This document shows positions 1-8,018 of a DNA stretch of 40,454 bases, piece by piece. The notes under the pieces were generated by a model. That model ran no database searches, was not told where the DNA came from, and saw only the letters and a list, made by a program, of their open reading frames with translations. The first letter of the stretch is position 1. Every line of letters begins with the position of its first letter. Where the stretch lies: the NCBI GenBank assembly GCA_900318085.1, contig ONJF01000031.1:1-40454 (forward strand). Direction: 5' to 3'. Source of the DNA: an uncultured Bacteroidales bacterium (GTDB taxonomy: Bacteria; Bacteroidota; Bacteroidia; Bacteroidales; F082). The position numbers and the translations under genes were made by a program.

Positions 1-123
1 GGGGCTGTTATCGTCGATAATCAAGATATCGAACGCCATGGGCAGGTTGAAGACGTAGCGGATAATCTTCTCGATGTTCTCTTTCTCCTTGTAAGTCGGG
101 ATGATGACCAAATTCTCTGACAT
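1..123 (-). CDS. Family 2 glycosyltransferase, N-terminal fragment (polyprenol-phosphate mannosyltransferase-like)
   Basis: The first 41 codons of a gene that runs off the left edge. The translation starts MSENLVIIPTYKEKENIEKI and continues to ILIIDDNSP. The IPTYKEKENI segment and the DDNSP aspartates are the nucleotide-sugar-binding start of a GT-A fold family 2 glycosyltransferase. IIPTYxExENI followed by IDDNSPDGT is typical of dolichyl/polyprenyl-phosphate mannose (or glucose) synthases, which move a sugar from GDP-mannose or UDP-glucose to a lipid carrier on the cytoplasmic face of the membrane. The start is supported by a TATCTTTG box 26 nt upstream. The exact sugar and lipid cannot be settled from this fragment. 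It is probably unrelated to the surface-protein genes to the right, because a terminator separates them. Confidence 0.8.
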   Translation of the reverse strand, partial: MSENLVIIPTYKEKENIEKIIRYVFNLPMAFDILIIDDNSP

Positions 124-149
124 ACCAAATTCGTTTTCTTTTCAACGTG

Positions 150-157
150 CAAAGATA
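150..157 (-). promoter_or_regulatory. Bacteroidota -7 box TATCTTTG for the glycosyltransferase gene
   Basis: TATCTTTG on the minus strand matches the Bacteroidota -7 consensus TAnnTTTG and lies 26 nt before the start codon at 123. No well-spaced -33 TTTG is clear; a TTTG is present but only 11 nt away. Confidence 0.55.
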
Positions 158-189
158 GGGGAAAATTGCAAACTGGACGCGAATCACAC

Positions 190-249
190 AAAAAAAGCCC
201 GCGCCTTCCCCTCCCTGAGGGGGCAGGGGGAGTCGCAGGCTTTTTTTTT
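190..249. terminator. Hairpin terminator, probably bidirectional
   Basis: The arms GCCCGCG (197-203) and CGCAGGC (234-240) enclose a further G/C-rich fold. A run of A lies on the left and a run of nine T on the right, so a U-tract follows the hairpin on either strand. It lies just after the stop of the lipoprotein gene at 264 and should end that minus-strand transcript. Confidence 0.75.
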
Positions 250-263
250 ACCATTAACGATCA

Positions 264-2288
264 TTACTCTTCCACTACAAAGTTCTTCACTTCCCAAGTG
301 GCCGATGCGCTGAAGTTGCTCGTGTACTTAAACGCGATGGTCACCCTCTGACCCAGATACTGGCTCAAGTCGGCAGTAGAGTTGATGAAAGTCCAGTTGT
401 TGCCAGCAGGCCATTGGCTGAGGTTCAACTCGGTCCAAGTGCACTGCAGGACTTCATCAATATAATCGGTGGAAATCATCACCGACAAAGCGCCATCAGG
501 TGAGGCATAATTGACGGCTTGGTCGAACTTCAACGTAGCAGCACTGGCGTTTGAAAGGTCGATGACAGGCGAAACCAGCCAGCTCTCTGCAGCGTAGGCC
601 TGATTGACGTAGGCGCTGGCCTTCATGCAGGAATAATTGCCGTCATGTTGCCAGACATAAGTCAACTCTTGAGGCAGCATGACATCCTGAATGCTGAACT
701 GACCTTGACCACTAGCGAAGGTCTCGGAGAAGATGGTCGTTCCGGGAGCCGGAGGAGGCATGACACCACCTTCCAAGACGAAGTCATTCTCGGTACCACC
801 GCTGTCGCGCAGACCCGCTTGGTTGAAATACTTGCGGAGCTTGCCGTTCACAGCCAGATGCTTGCCAAGGTTGTCGGGGTTGTCCATCAAGTTGACCTGA
901 ATGCGCAAAGGCTTGCCAGCAGGCAGGTTGACGATGATACACTGGCTGATTTCATTGCAGCTGGCATCATCGGCGATGACCACGTTGGTGGCCAGGTCGA
1001 ACGGAGCGCTCCAGTTGATGTCGGCGTTGCTGGTGACCGAGCTCAAACCCGACTTCACGGCACCAACGATATAGCCATGCACCCATGCGATGGGTTCTTC
1101 GCTCTGCAAGCCGATACCGGCAGCCACATTGTACGGGTCATCAGCCGTGCCACTGCCTTCGCCCTGTCCAGGAGTGGGAGGCGTAGGAGGTGTCACGCCA
1201 CTACCCTCTTCGATGGTGATGCTTTGGATCTCCATCGTGCCAGCCTTGCTGTCGGTGGAAATGTATTTCACCGCGAAGGTAACCGTCTGGCCAACATAAT
1301 CGGTCAGCGAAATCTCTGTGGTGATGAAGTCATTCCAGTTGCTGCCTTCCACCAAAGCGGCAGGAACTTGTGTCCAGCTAGCCATATTCGGGTCACTGCC
1401 CCAAATGTAGTTGGTCGATGCCCAAACGGTGACTTCCTCATTGATGTTGTTGAAGTAACGGCCGATGTAGGACATCGTCATCTTGGCATCATCCACACCC
1501 GTGATAGCCACCGGCGAGGAGATGAGCCAGTCTTCGTTGGCATAATAACTGCCGCCGACATAACCCGTCATCTTGGCGGTGTTGTAGTCGATCTCCCATG
1601 ATTGGGCACCAAAGATGTCGTAAGTCATATAGGTGCCAAACTCCGAGGCAAAGCTTTGGCTATAAGGCATGTTCTGCACCTCGCCACCCGGGTTCGGTCC
1701 AGGAGGAGGCGTCGGGCCACTACCCTCTTGGATGAGGATGCTTTGCACCTCGATGGTACCGGCTTTCTGGTCATCGGAGAGGTACTTCACGGCAACACAA
1801 ACCTTTTGACCAACGAATTGCGAAAGGTCGACGGTGGTGGAAACGAAGTCATTCCAGTTGCTACCCGAGATCCATGTGGCGGGGACTTGCGTCCAATTGG
1901 CTGAAGTCGGGTCACCCGATGTGTAGTCGGAAGAAACCTGGAGGGTGATGTCGCTATCCAAATTGTTGAAATAACGGGCAATGTAGGTCATCGTCAAACT
2001 GGCACTCGAGACATTCTCCAAGGAGAACTTGGCCGAGATCAGCCAGTCTTCGTTGGCATAGTTGGTGCTGTTGGCATAACCCGTCATCTTGGCGGTATTG
2101 TAGTCGATTTCCCATGACTGGGGACCAGCCACATCGTAGGTGGTATAGGTGCCAAACGAAGAGGCAAAGTCTTGATAATAGGGCAGGCCATTGTCGCCAC
2201 CGGGCACATAGCCGTCAAAATCAAGCTCACGGGCCGAACGGATAACGAGTTGCCAAGTGTTGTTATACACCGTGGCGATGGCAGTCAA
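264..2288 (-). CDS. Choice-of-anchor J / DUF6359-like surface protein, C-terminal piece of a frameshifted gene
   Basis: This continues the lipoprotein whose N-terminus is read in another frame at 2263-2832. The open frame extends a little upstream of the TTG at 2288, back to about 2320, and reads SANFANDSLPQGTGNL there. That joins naturally to LENVRF at the end of the other frame, so the TTG is probably not a real start. Three copies of a jelly-roll-like domain (about residues 20-190, 205-375 and 520-674) share SWEIDYNTAKMTGY, YANEDWLIS and GSNWNDF motifs typical of choice-of-anchor J / cleaved-adhesin domains. Between copies 2 and 3, GSGTADDPYNVAAG starts a DUF6359-like OB-fold segment. There is no T9SS sorting domain; the protein ends at VVEE. 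It is probably an outer-membrane partner of the TonB receptor encoded just upstream. Confidence 0.7.
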   Translation of the reverse strand: MTAIATVYNNTWQLVIRSARELDFDGYVPGGDNGLPYYQDFASSFGTYTTYDVAGPQSWEIDYNTAKMTGYANSTNYANEDWLISAKFSLENVSSASLTMTYIARYFNNLDSDITLQVSSDYTSGDPTSANWTQVPATWISGSNWNDFVSTTVDLSQFVGQKVCVAVKYLSDDQKAGTIEVQSILIQEGSGPTPPPGPNPGGEVQNMPYSQSFASEFGTYMTYDIFGAQSWEIDYNTAKMTGYVGGSYYANEDWLISSPVAITGVDDAKMTMSYIGRYFNNINEEVTVWASTNYIWGSDPNMASWTQVPAALVEGSNWNDFITTEISLTDYVGQTVTFAVKYISTDSKAGTMEIQSITIEEGSGVTPPTPPTPGQGEGSGTADDPYNVAAGIGLQSEEPIAWVHGYIVGAVKSGLSSVTSNADINWSAPFDLATNVVIADDASCNEISQCIIVNLPAGKPLRIQVNLMDNPDNLGKHLAVNGKLRKYFNQAGLRDSGGTENDFVLEGGVMPPPAPGTTIFSETFASGQGQFSIQDVMLPQELTYVWQHDGNYSCMKASAYVNQAYAAESWLVSPVIDLSNASAATLKFDQAVNYASPDGALSVMISTDYIDEVLQCTWTELNLSQWPAGNNWTFINSTADLSQYLGQRVTIAFKYTSNFSASATWEVKNFVVEE

Positions 2289-2832
2289 ATTGCCCGTACC
2301 CTGTGGCAGCGAGTCGTTGGCGAAGTTGGCTGAACCTCACGTTCTCCAAACGGATCAACTGGGCAAGATGGTTTCCTGCGTTGACGTCAGCAATGGTGGT
2401 CACTTCCGGCTCGATGGGCTTGTTGTTGGCCAAGATGACGATGTGGCCATCAGCCTCGAAGTTGCTCAGTTGAGGTAGGTTGTTGTAAACGGAATAGGTA
2501 ACGTCCTTCAGATAAACGCGGACGGAGTCGCCGATGCGGACGCCGCTAACAGCGTTGAGGTAAAGCTCAATGGCTGCACCTGTAGCGCGGTCTTGCATGA
2601 AAGCGGCTTTGTAAAGGTTGCCCGACTGCTCATCGGCAGTGATGATGCCATATACCGAGGCATCTTCTGTGAACACAGTACCCGGCTCCAAATCAAGGAT
2701 TTCACCAATGGTGTAAATCGTTCCTATCGGCAAGTCCTGGATAGGCGGTTCGGGATACTCTTTCTTGCAGGCGGTAAACATCATGCCCACCATGGCAAGA
2801 AGCAGAAATGCATTGAATACTCTGTTTTTCAT
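2263..2832 (-). CDS. DUF5689-type lipoprotein, N-terminal piece of a frameshifted gene
   Basis: The signal peptide has a lipobox ending MFTAC, with Cys22 as the lipidation site followed by KKEYPEPP, as in exported Bacteroidota lipoproteins. The body (TIYTIGEILDLEPGTVF, then SVYGIITADEQSGNLYKAAF and QDRATGAAIELYL) has the pattern of the DUF5689 OB-fold domain. The frame matches this family up to LENVRF near 2325, then runs into unrelated sequence and stops at 2263. The family-like sequence resumes in another frame (entry 264-2288). The intact protein would be about 850 residues. It lies 101 bp after the TonB receptor gene on the same strand, so the two are probably one transcript. Confidence 0.75.
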   Translation of the reverse strand: MKNRVFNAFLLLAMVGMMFTACKKEYPEPPIQDLPIGTIYTIGEILDLEPGTVFTEDASVYGIITADEQSGNLYKAAFMQDRATGAAIELYLNAVSGVRIGDSVRVYLKDVTYSVYNNLPQLSNFEADGHIVILANNKPIEPEVTTIADVNAGNHLAQLIRLENVRFSQLRQRLAATGYGQFDCHRHGV

Positions 2833-2870
2833 TTTATTTGGTGTTTAATTTGTTTCTATTATGGTCGGTG

Positions 2871-2928
2871 CTTCGACAGGCTCAGCAACCTTAGCTTTTA
2901 CTGTTTAGGTCCCTGAGCTTGTCGAAGG
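2871..2928. repeat. Inverted pair of the CTTCGACAGGCTCAG repeat
   Basis: CTTCGACAGGCTCAG (2871-2885) and CCTGAGCTTGTCGAAGG (2912-2928) are inverted copies of a short repeat also seen at 6686, 29230 and 33729, and in degraded form at 30207 and 11041. Here the pair fills the gap between the receptor and lipoprotein genes and could form a long hairpin in the transcript. Confidence 0.7.
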
Positions 2929-2964
2929 GCCGTTTACTTTCTAACCGTTAAACTGATGAAATAA

Positions 2965-5490
2965 TTAAGACCGTACATATAGGAGTACTTGTCGGGGAAC
3001 ATGTCGGGGTTGTTGGCGTTGAAGCGCAATTGCTCGTAACCATAGAGGATGGTGTTCTTGTTGTTGAGCAGGTTGTTGACGCTCACATTCACCAGGAAAT
3101 AGTACCCTTTGTAACGCTTCGAGAAGCCGCGTGAAGGCATCCTTCATCGGGTCTTGACGCAACACGTCTTCGATGCGGATGTCGCCCTGCGCGTAGTGCA
3201 GCATGCCTTCTTCCGTGTGGTTATACGGGTTCACGTCGAAGTACATGTTGGCCATATAGTTGGCGTTGAGGCTCACCCACCAGTATTTCGGCGAGTTATA
3301 CTTGATGCCCAAAGAGGCCACCGTCTCGGGGCCTGATGAGACATGATAGCCTTTCAGATAGGCAACGCTGTTTTGGATGTAAGCCGTAGCGTTATTGTCG
3401 TCATAAACCGAGAAGACGGGGTTGTTGTTGTAGACATGGATGCCGTTGGCGGCAGCGGCCTGCATGGTGACGGTCGGAGAGATGTTCCACTCGGCGCCCA
3501 TCTCCACACCGAGACTCCTTTGACTGATGTCGGTCATGATGAAGTTGACAAACTCGCTGGTGTAGGAGTTGGCACTGGTCGTGGTGTTCAGGTAGACGTT
3601 TTCGCAATAGAAGCTGCGGTTCCAGATGAGGTTTTGGTAGATATTATAATAACCCGTCAGGCGCAACTTGAACTCAGGCGAACGATAGAGGTAGCTCAGG
3701 TCGACAGCGCTGATACGCTCGCTCTTCAATTCGCCCTCAACGATTGTATTACGTGTGCGGGGCGACACGTAGATGTCCCTGAACTGCGGTGCCTGCAACA
3801 TATAGGCAAAGTTGGCCACGATGTGGTTACGGCCATTGATGGCGTAGGTCACGCCTGCCTTCACGCTCGGGTCGAAGAAGTTGTGCATCTGGTCTTTGCC
3901 GTAGGAGTTGTCGGCGAAAGAGCCGCTCTGCCAGAGGCCTTCACGCCAAATCTGCGTGAACTCAGCTTGTACGCCCAGATATAGGTCGAAGTTGCCGACG
4001 AGCCAGTCGATTTGGTCCCAAATGCGGCCATAGTTTCGGTTGGCGTAGTAGCTGTAGCCAATGATGTCGCCGACGTAAGCCACATGATTCGGGTTGTTGA
4101 GGTCAGTCTGGCATTCATCCGACTCCAGGTTCTCGGCATACTTATTAATATCGTAGTAATAATCACCACCCAGCAGGTCTGCGACACTTTCATAATAATG
4201 CGTCCTTGAGGCATTTAGCGCCAAGCCTCCCGTCATGATGAGGTTAGGTTGGAACTCGTGTTTGAAGAAGGTGGCGCCGCCCATCTGCTGTTTGTCGTAG
4301 TGACGCTCGGCGATGATGTATTTCGAAGCTCTTCCCGTGATGGTGTTACCCACCTGCCCGTTGGCGTTCTGCACGGTGAAGAGGTGGTTGCGGTTGGCGT
4401 TGTAAAGCGCATCCCAATCGATTTGCGTGACCTCCGGGTCACGGTTCATCCAAGCCGCGAATTGGGCTTCGATTTCACTTGTGCTATGGGCGTTGGTCAT
4501 GTAATAGCTCGGCAGGTTCTTGTAGTAGTCCGGACGCGGGTCTTTGGCCTCACCCCATTCGAGGGTGCTCTGTCCGCCAGGACCGGCGAAGTAATACACC
4601 GAAGTCTGAAAGTTGGTCTTCTTGCTAGGCGTCCAATACCAAGTGAGGTTGGCAAAAGGCTGATGATAGGTGCTCACGCGTGAGTTGCGCTTGACCAGGG
4701 TGCCATTTGCGTCAATGGTTTGGTAGCCCCAGTTGGGGTTGTAGAAGTTGGAACCGACAAGGTCATAGGCCTCTTGCACCACAGGTGCCGAGCCTCCGCG
4801 TTGCGACGGGGCACCGAACACGATAAGGTCGAAGCTGTGCTTGTCGTTGATTCTCTTCTCGACAGAGAGGAAATAGCTGTATGCTTGGTAGAAGGTGCCT
4901 TCGGTGTAGCCCTCTCCAGCATAACGGCCGCTGGCGGCAGCCATCAGATACCAGCCATTACCCATCTCGCCCGTGCCAACGGAAGCCATGGCGCGGTGGT
5001 TGTAGGAACGGTTGCTGAAAGCATAGCTCAGCGAGACTTGTTTACGGTACTGCGAGGCACGGGTGCTGTAAGCCGTCAGGCCACCGAGGCCGCCGAAGCC
5101 TGCGTCAGTCTTGCCGAGGCCTTCAACGAGGATCGAGTTGCGGAAAGCGTCGTTGAGACCTCCCCAGTTGGAGAAGACCGGACGTCCCGTCTCGGGGTCA
5201 TTCATCGAGATGCCGTTAATCATCACCTCGCTGTACTTCGAGTCGTTGCCACGCACACGGTAGCGCAGCGAGCCGAAGTTGTAGGCCGCGATGCTGTTGA
5301 ACACGTCGCGCGACGAGTTAAGCAAGGTGGATGCATCGTTGACCGAGGTGGAGGACTCCTCGAAGTCGGAATCCATCAGGATCACCGTCGGCAAGTCGTT
5401 TTGGTTCAAGTCGGTGGAGTCGATGACTTGAGCTGCAAGCCGCGACACCATCAACAAAGGAACCGCCAATAATAGTAAGAATTTCTTCAT
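2965..5490 (-). CDS. TonB-dependent outer-membrane receptor, frameshifted near the C-terminus
   Basis: The signal peptide ends at about SRLAAQ. A plug domain follows (about residues 45-150: DVFNSIAAYNFGSLRYRVRG, MINGISMND, GLGKTDAGFGGLGG), then a long beta-barrel rich in alternating aromatic strands, for example RNHIVANFAYMLQAPQFRDI and ISAVDLSYLYRSPEFKLRLT. Such receptors import large ligands across the outer membrane using TonB/ExbBD energy. The 841-residue frame is sound to about DPMKDAFTR, near 3130. After that the barrel continues in another frame (FSKRYKGYYFLVNVSVNNLL to YFISLTVRK, stop 2934-2936), so about one base has been lost or gained. The true C-terminal strand ends at 2934, not 2965. 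With the lipoprotein downstream and the divergent nuclease it suggests a nucleic-acid or phosphate-ester uptake locus, which is inference. Confidence 0.85.
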   Translation of the reverse strand: MKKFLLLLAVPLLMVSRLAAQVIDSTDLNQNDLPTVILMDSDFEESSTSVNDASTLLNSSRDVFNSIAAYNFGSLRYRVRGNDSKYSEVMINGISMNDPETGRPVFSNWGGLNDAFRNSILVEGLGKTDAGFGGLGGLTAYSTRASQYRKQVSLSYAFSNRSYNHRAMASVGTGEMGNGWYLMAAASGRYAGEGYTEGTFYQAYSYFLSVEKRINDKHSFDLIVFGAPSQRGGSAPVVQEAYDLVGSNFYNPNWGYQTIDANGTLVKRNSRVSTYHQPFANLTWYWTPSKKTNFQTSVYYFAGPGGQSTLEWGEAKDPRPDYYKNLPSYYMTNAHSTSEIEAQFAAWMNRDPEVTQIDWDALYNANRNHLFTVQNANGQVGNTITGRASKYIIAERHYDKQQMGGATFFKHEFQPNLIMTGGLALNASRTHYYESVADLLGGDYYYDINKYAENLESDECQTDLNNPNHVAYVGDIIGYSYYANRNYGRIWDQIDWLVGNFDLYLGVQAEFTQIWREGLWQSGSFADNSYGKDQMHNFFDPSVKAGVTYAINGRNHIVANFAYMLQAPQFRDIYVSPRTRNTIVEGELKSERISAVDLSYLYRSPEFKLRLTGYYNIYQNLIWNRSFYCENVYLNTTTSANSYTSEFVNFIMTDISQRSLGVEMGAEWNISPTVTMQAAAANGIHVYNNNPVFSVYDDNNATAYIQNSVAYLKGYHVSSGPETVASLGIKYNSPKYWWVSLNANYMANMYFDVNPYNHTEEGMLHYAQGDIRIEDVLRQDPMKDAFTRLLEALQRVLFPGECERQQPAQQQEHHPLWLRAIALQRQQPRHVPRQVLLYVRS

Positions 5491-5536
5491 ATTGAACTTA
5501 TTATGATTTGCGTTGGTTTTGCGTGAATCAAACGGA

Positions 5537-5544
5537 CAAAAATA
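5537..5544 (-). promoter_or_regulatory. -7 box TATTTTTG for the TonB receptor gene
   Basis: TATTTTTG on the minus strand fits TAnnTTTG and would leave a leader of about 40 nt before the start at 5490. No convincing -33 box was found. Confidence 0.45.
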
Positions 5545-5589
5545 GGAAAAAGTTCTTTTGCCGCTATCTTTTTTATTGGATTAATTTCC

Positions 5590-5597
5590 TACCTTTG
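5590..5597 (+). promoter_or_regulatory. -7 box TACCTTTG for the secreted nuclease gene
   Basis: TACCTTTG, a strong match to TAnnTTTG, lies 31 nt before the ATG at 5629 in the gap shared with the divergent receptor gene. No -33 TTTG at the usual 19-21 nt spacing is visible; only a TTG 11 nt away. Confidence 0.55.
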
Positions 5598-5628
5598 CCG
5601 CGTTATCAAACCTAATATCACGCCCCAC

Positions 5629-6675
5629 ATGAACAAACACTTTGCTTCCATATTGGCACTTTTGGCTTTTGTACTTGGTTTTACGAGCCTTAACGCACAA
5701 GAGAAACAGGCATACAAAGTCGGCCTCGTCGGGTTCTACAATCTGGAGAACCTCTTCGACACCATCAACGACCCGAACAAGAACGACGAGGAGTTCTTGC
5801 CCCAAGGCGTCAACCAATGGAACACCGAGAAATACTTGGCTAAACTCCACAACATGGCATACGCCATCTCTACCATCGGTGCCGACATCACGCCCGACGG
5901 CGTGGCCATCCTCGGCATGTCGGAGATGGAGAACCGCACCGTGTTGGAGGATCTGGTGGCCCAGCCCGAACTGAAAGGCCGCAACTACCAAGTGGTTCAC
6001 TACGACTCGCCCGATCGCCGAGGCGTGGATGTGGGTTTGATTTACAATCCAAAATACTTCAAGCCAACCAACAGCAAGACATACCGCACCATCGTCCCCG
6101 AGGATCCCGAGTTCATCACCCGCGACCAGTTGGTCGTCTCGGGCCTCTTCGATGGCGAGATGATGCACTTCATCGTCATGCACTGGCCTTCGCGTGCCGG
6201 TGGCGAGAAGCGCTCCATGCCCGGCCGTATTGCAGCCGCCAACCTTTGCCGCCATATCGCCGACAGCATCATGCGCGAGGACCAAAACGCCAAGATCATC
6301 ATGATGGGCGACTTCAACGACTACCCGACCAACAAGACCGTTACGGAATATCTGCGTGCTTCAGGCGACATGAAAGACCTTCGCGACGGCGAGTTCTTCA
6401 ATCCCATGTACGAGCTGCACAAGAAGGGCTATGGCACCAACTACTACCGCGATGCGCCCGGCGTACTCGACCAGATGATCCTCACCCCTGCCCTGCTGCC
6501 CAATGGCTACGACAGCTACCAGTTCAAGAACGCAAAGGTCCATAACAAGGAGTTCCTGAAGCAGCATGGCGGCAAATACAACGGCTACCCCTTCCGCACC
6601 TTCGGCAGCGGCGTCTGGATGGGTGGCTACAGCGACCACTTCCCGGTGTATGTCATTCTGCTGAAGAAAGCGTAA
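5629..6675 (+). CDS. Secreted endonuclease/exonuclease/phosphatase family protein
   Basis: A 348-residue protein with a signal peptide cleaved near SLNA/QEKQ. It carries the metal-dependent phosphoesterase motifs of the EEP (DNase I/exonuclease III-like) fold in the expected order: FYNLENLFD (36-44), metal-binding Glu in MSEMENR (Glu99), HWPSR (185-189), GDFND (227-231) and SDHFP (335-339, catalytic His337). Members cleave phosphodiester or phosphate-ester bonds in nucleic acids, nucleotides or lipids; the substrate cannot be chosen from sequence. The mature enzyme should act in the periplasm or outside the cell. It is the only plus-strand gene. It is divergent from the TonB receptor and OB-fold lipoprotein genes, an arrangement that would suit nucleic-acid scavenging. 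Full length, no odd features. Confidence 0.88.
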   Translation: MNKHFASILALLAFVLGFTSLNAQEKQAYKVGLVGFYNLENLFDTINDPNKNDEEFLPQGVNQWNTEKYLAKLHNMAYAISTIGADITPDGVAILGMSEMENRTVLEDLVAQPELKGRNYQVVHYDSPDRRGVDVGLIYNPKYFKPTNSKTYRTIVPEDPEFITRDQLVVSGLFDGEMMHFIVMHWPSRAGGEKRSMPGRIAAANLCRHIADSIMREDQNAKIIMMGDFNDYPTNKTVTEYLRASGDMKDLRDGEFFNPMYELHKKGYGTNYYRDAPGVLDQMILTPALLPNGYDSYQFKNAKVHNKEFLKQHGGKYNGYPFRTFGSGVWMGGYSDHFPVYVILLKKA

Positions 6676-6685
6676 AGGTTAAGGC

Positions 6686-6704
6686 CCCTGAGCCTGTCGA
6701 AGGG
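6686..6704. repeat. Copy of the CCCTGAGCCTGTCGAAGGG repeat
   Basis: A single copy of the short interspersed repeat also found at 2871-2928 and inside sorting-domain coding sequence at 29230 and 33729. It lies just after the nuclease stop codon and just before the hairpin-ended element at 6719. Confidence 0.7.
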
Positions 6705-6718
6705 CCGAACACCAAAAT

Positions 6719-6846
6719 GAGATTCCCTTCGGGAATGGAGTGCTGTATTATGTAAATAGGCGGCGGCTAATAGGGTCTACCCAAAGTAAACGCTACAAGC
6801 CGCCGCTTAAAATTTGATCTTTCACTCCATTTCCTTTGGGAATCTT
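6719..6846. repeat. Hairpin-ended interspersed element, copy A
   Basis: 128 bp with terminal inverted repeats: GAGATTCCC-nnn-GGGAATGGAGT at the left and, inverted, ACTCCAT...GGGAATCTT at the right. Each end is itself a small hairpin, and an inner GGCGGCGGC / GCCGCCGC pair forms a third stem. Related copies are at 22877, 29067 and 33551. It separates two converging genes and its right end overlaps the stop codon of the gene at 6846, so it may terminate transcription from both sides. It contains no ORF. Confidence 0.8.
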
Positions 6847-8018
6847 TATTCCTTCACTGCCACACGCGCTGTATGGTTTCTCCCTTCCGCATCCGCAATC
6901 CGCAGCAGGTAAACGCCTTGTGGCAAGTCTGAAACGGGGATTTCATTCGTGTCGTGCACGGTCTTCACCAACTGTCCAAGGGCGTTGCAAACCTGCACTT
7001 CGGCGGATTCTATGCCTTCGATTCTCACTAAATCGTTTGTAGGATTGGGATAGACGGCCACCGCTGCTGTGCCTTCAAGCTCGGCGACGCCGACACCCGC
7101 CAGCTCGATGAAATTCGTGAACTCCGACCAATTAGGGGCGTTTTGGTAGGCTTCGAGAGTCCCTACAGGAATGTAAACGGGAATGCCGTGGTTCACATAT
7201 TGGAAAGTTTCATCACAGATAAAAGGCGGTGTGCTCGCGTTGACCGTCATCTGTTTTAGATTTCGCAGATTGCGGAAGGCCATATCTTCTATGGAAATCA
7301 TGGTCGAAGGCAATTCCAGCTCTGTCGGCTTGGTCAAGAAATCGAATACCATCCAATCAATATATCCGACCCCTTCGGGAATCTCGATGGCAGTGATATT
7401 GAACAGTTCGAAAAATGGGTCGCCATACACATAAATCATGTTGGGCGACAGGCGAAGTGTGCCATCGAAAGCGCAATGGCTGAACCCACAACTGGCGATG
7501 TCGAGCACCGACTCGGGAATAATGAGGTCGCCGCGCATGTTGTCGCATTCGTCGAAGGTGTGCTCCTCAATGTAGGTGAGCGATTCCGACAAGGTCAAGC
7601 TCGTGAACTTCCTGCAACCATAGAAAGCCCATTCGCCGATGTAATCGACGGAATTCGGGATGACCAACGGTCCTGTGAACCAACAGTCCCAAAAGGCGCG
7701 AGCACCAATGTATCGGACGGTGTTGGGAATGACCAAAGGCCCGGAGTAGCTCATACTCGAGCAGCCTTCCCAAAATGCCCTTTCGCCGATACCGACGACG
7801 GTATATTCCGTGAAATCGATGCTCACTGTTTCGGGGATGGTGACACCGCCCGAATAAGGGCCGAGACATGTTTCGATCATCACCTCGGGTGGGTTGGTGG
7901 AAGCGATGGCATAGGCCAGGGTCTGACCCGTCGGGCAGACCGAGCAGAAATCGTAGGCCGAAGCCGAAATGCCCGTCATCAGCAGGGCAAGCAAAGTGTA
8001 AAGTCTTAAGTTTTTCAT
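6846..8018 (-). CDS. BspA-like leucine-rich repeat protein with T9SS sorting domain
   Basis: 390 residues. The signal peptide ends about ISASA. Residues 60-310 are LRR_5/BspA-type repeats recognisable from recurring IPNTVRYIGARAFWDC and IPNSVDYIGEWAFYGC units. Such proteins are extracellular adhesion or binding scaffolds. The last 80 residues form a T9SS type A sorting domain (AVYPNPTNDLVRI, QVCNALGQLVKTV, LPQGVYLLRI), so the protein should cross the outer membrane by the Por system and be attached at the surface. It ends in VAVKE, unlike the YTNKITKR ending of sister domains. Its ATG overlaps the stop of the preceding gene (ATGA at 8015-8018), so translation is probably coupled. Confidence 0.9.
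   Translation of the reverse strand: MKNLRLYTLLALLMTGISASAYDFCSVCPTGQTLAYAIASTNPPEVMIETCLGPYSGGVTIPETVSIDFTEYTVVGIGERAFWEGCSSMSYSGPLVIPNTVRYIGARAFWDCWFTGPLVIPNSVDYIGEWAFYGCRKFTSLTLSESLTYIEEHTFDECDNMRGDLIIPESVLDIASCGFSHCAFDGTLRLSPNMIYVYGDPFFELFNITAIEIPEGVGYIDWMVFDFLTKPTELELPSTMISIEDMAFRNLRNLKQMTVNASTPPFICDETFQYVNHGIPVYIPVGTLEAYQNAPNWSEFTNFIELAGVGVAELEGTAAVAVYPNPTNDLVRIEGIESAEVQVCNALGQLVKTVHDTNEIPVSDLPQGVYLLRIADAEGRNHTARVAVKE

Noticed and set aside
645-1601. Plus-strand frame of 318 codons opposite the choice-of-anchor J gene
   Set aside because: It lies antisense to clear tandem domains, has no promoter or signal and no recognisable motif. Long antisense frames are common opposite G/C-rich third positions.
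4720-5472. Plus-strand frame of 250 codons opposite the TonB receptor
   Set aside because: Antisense to a conserved plug and barrel; the translation is valine/arginine-rich with no domain pattern.
5561-5597. A full -33/-7 promoter for the nuclease gene
   Set aside because: The only TTG near the -7 box is 11 nt away, far from the usual 19-21 nt, so only the -7 box is claimed.
6719-6846. Target-site duplication flanking the hairpin-ended elements
   Set aside because: Flanks such as CATAAT and TATTC are similar but not identical, and I could not define a consistent duplicated word.
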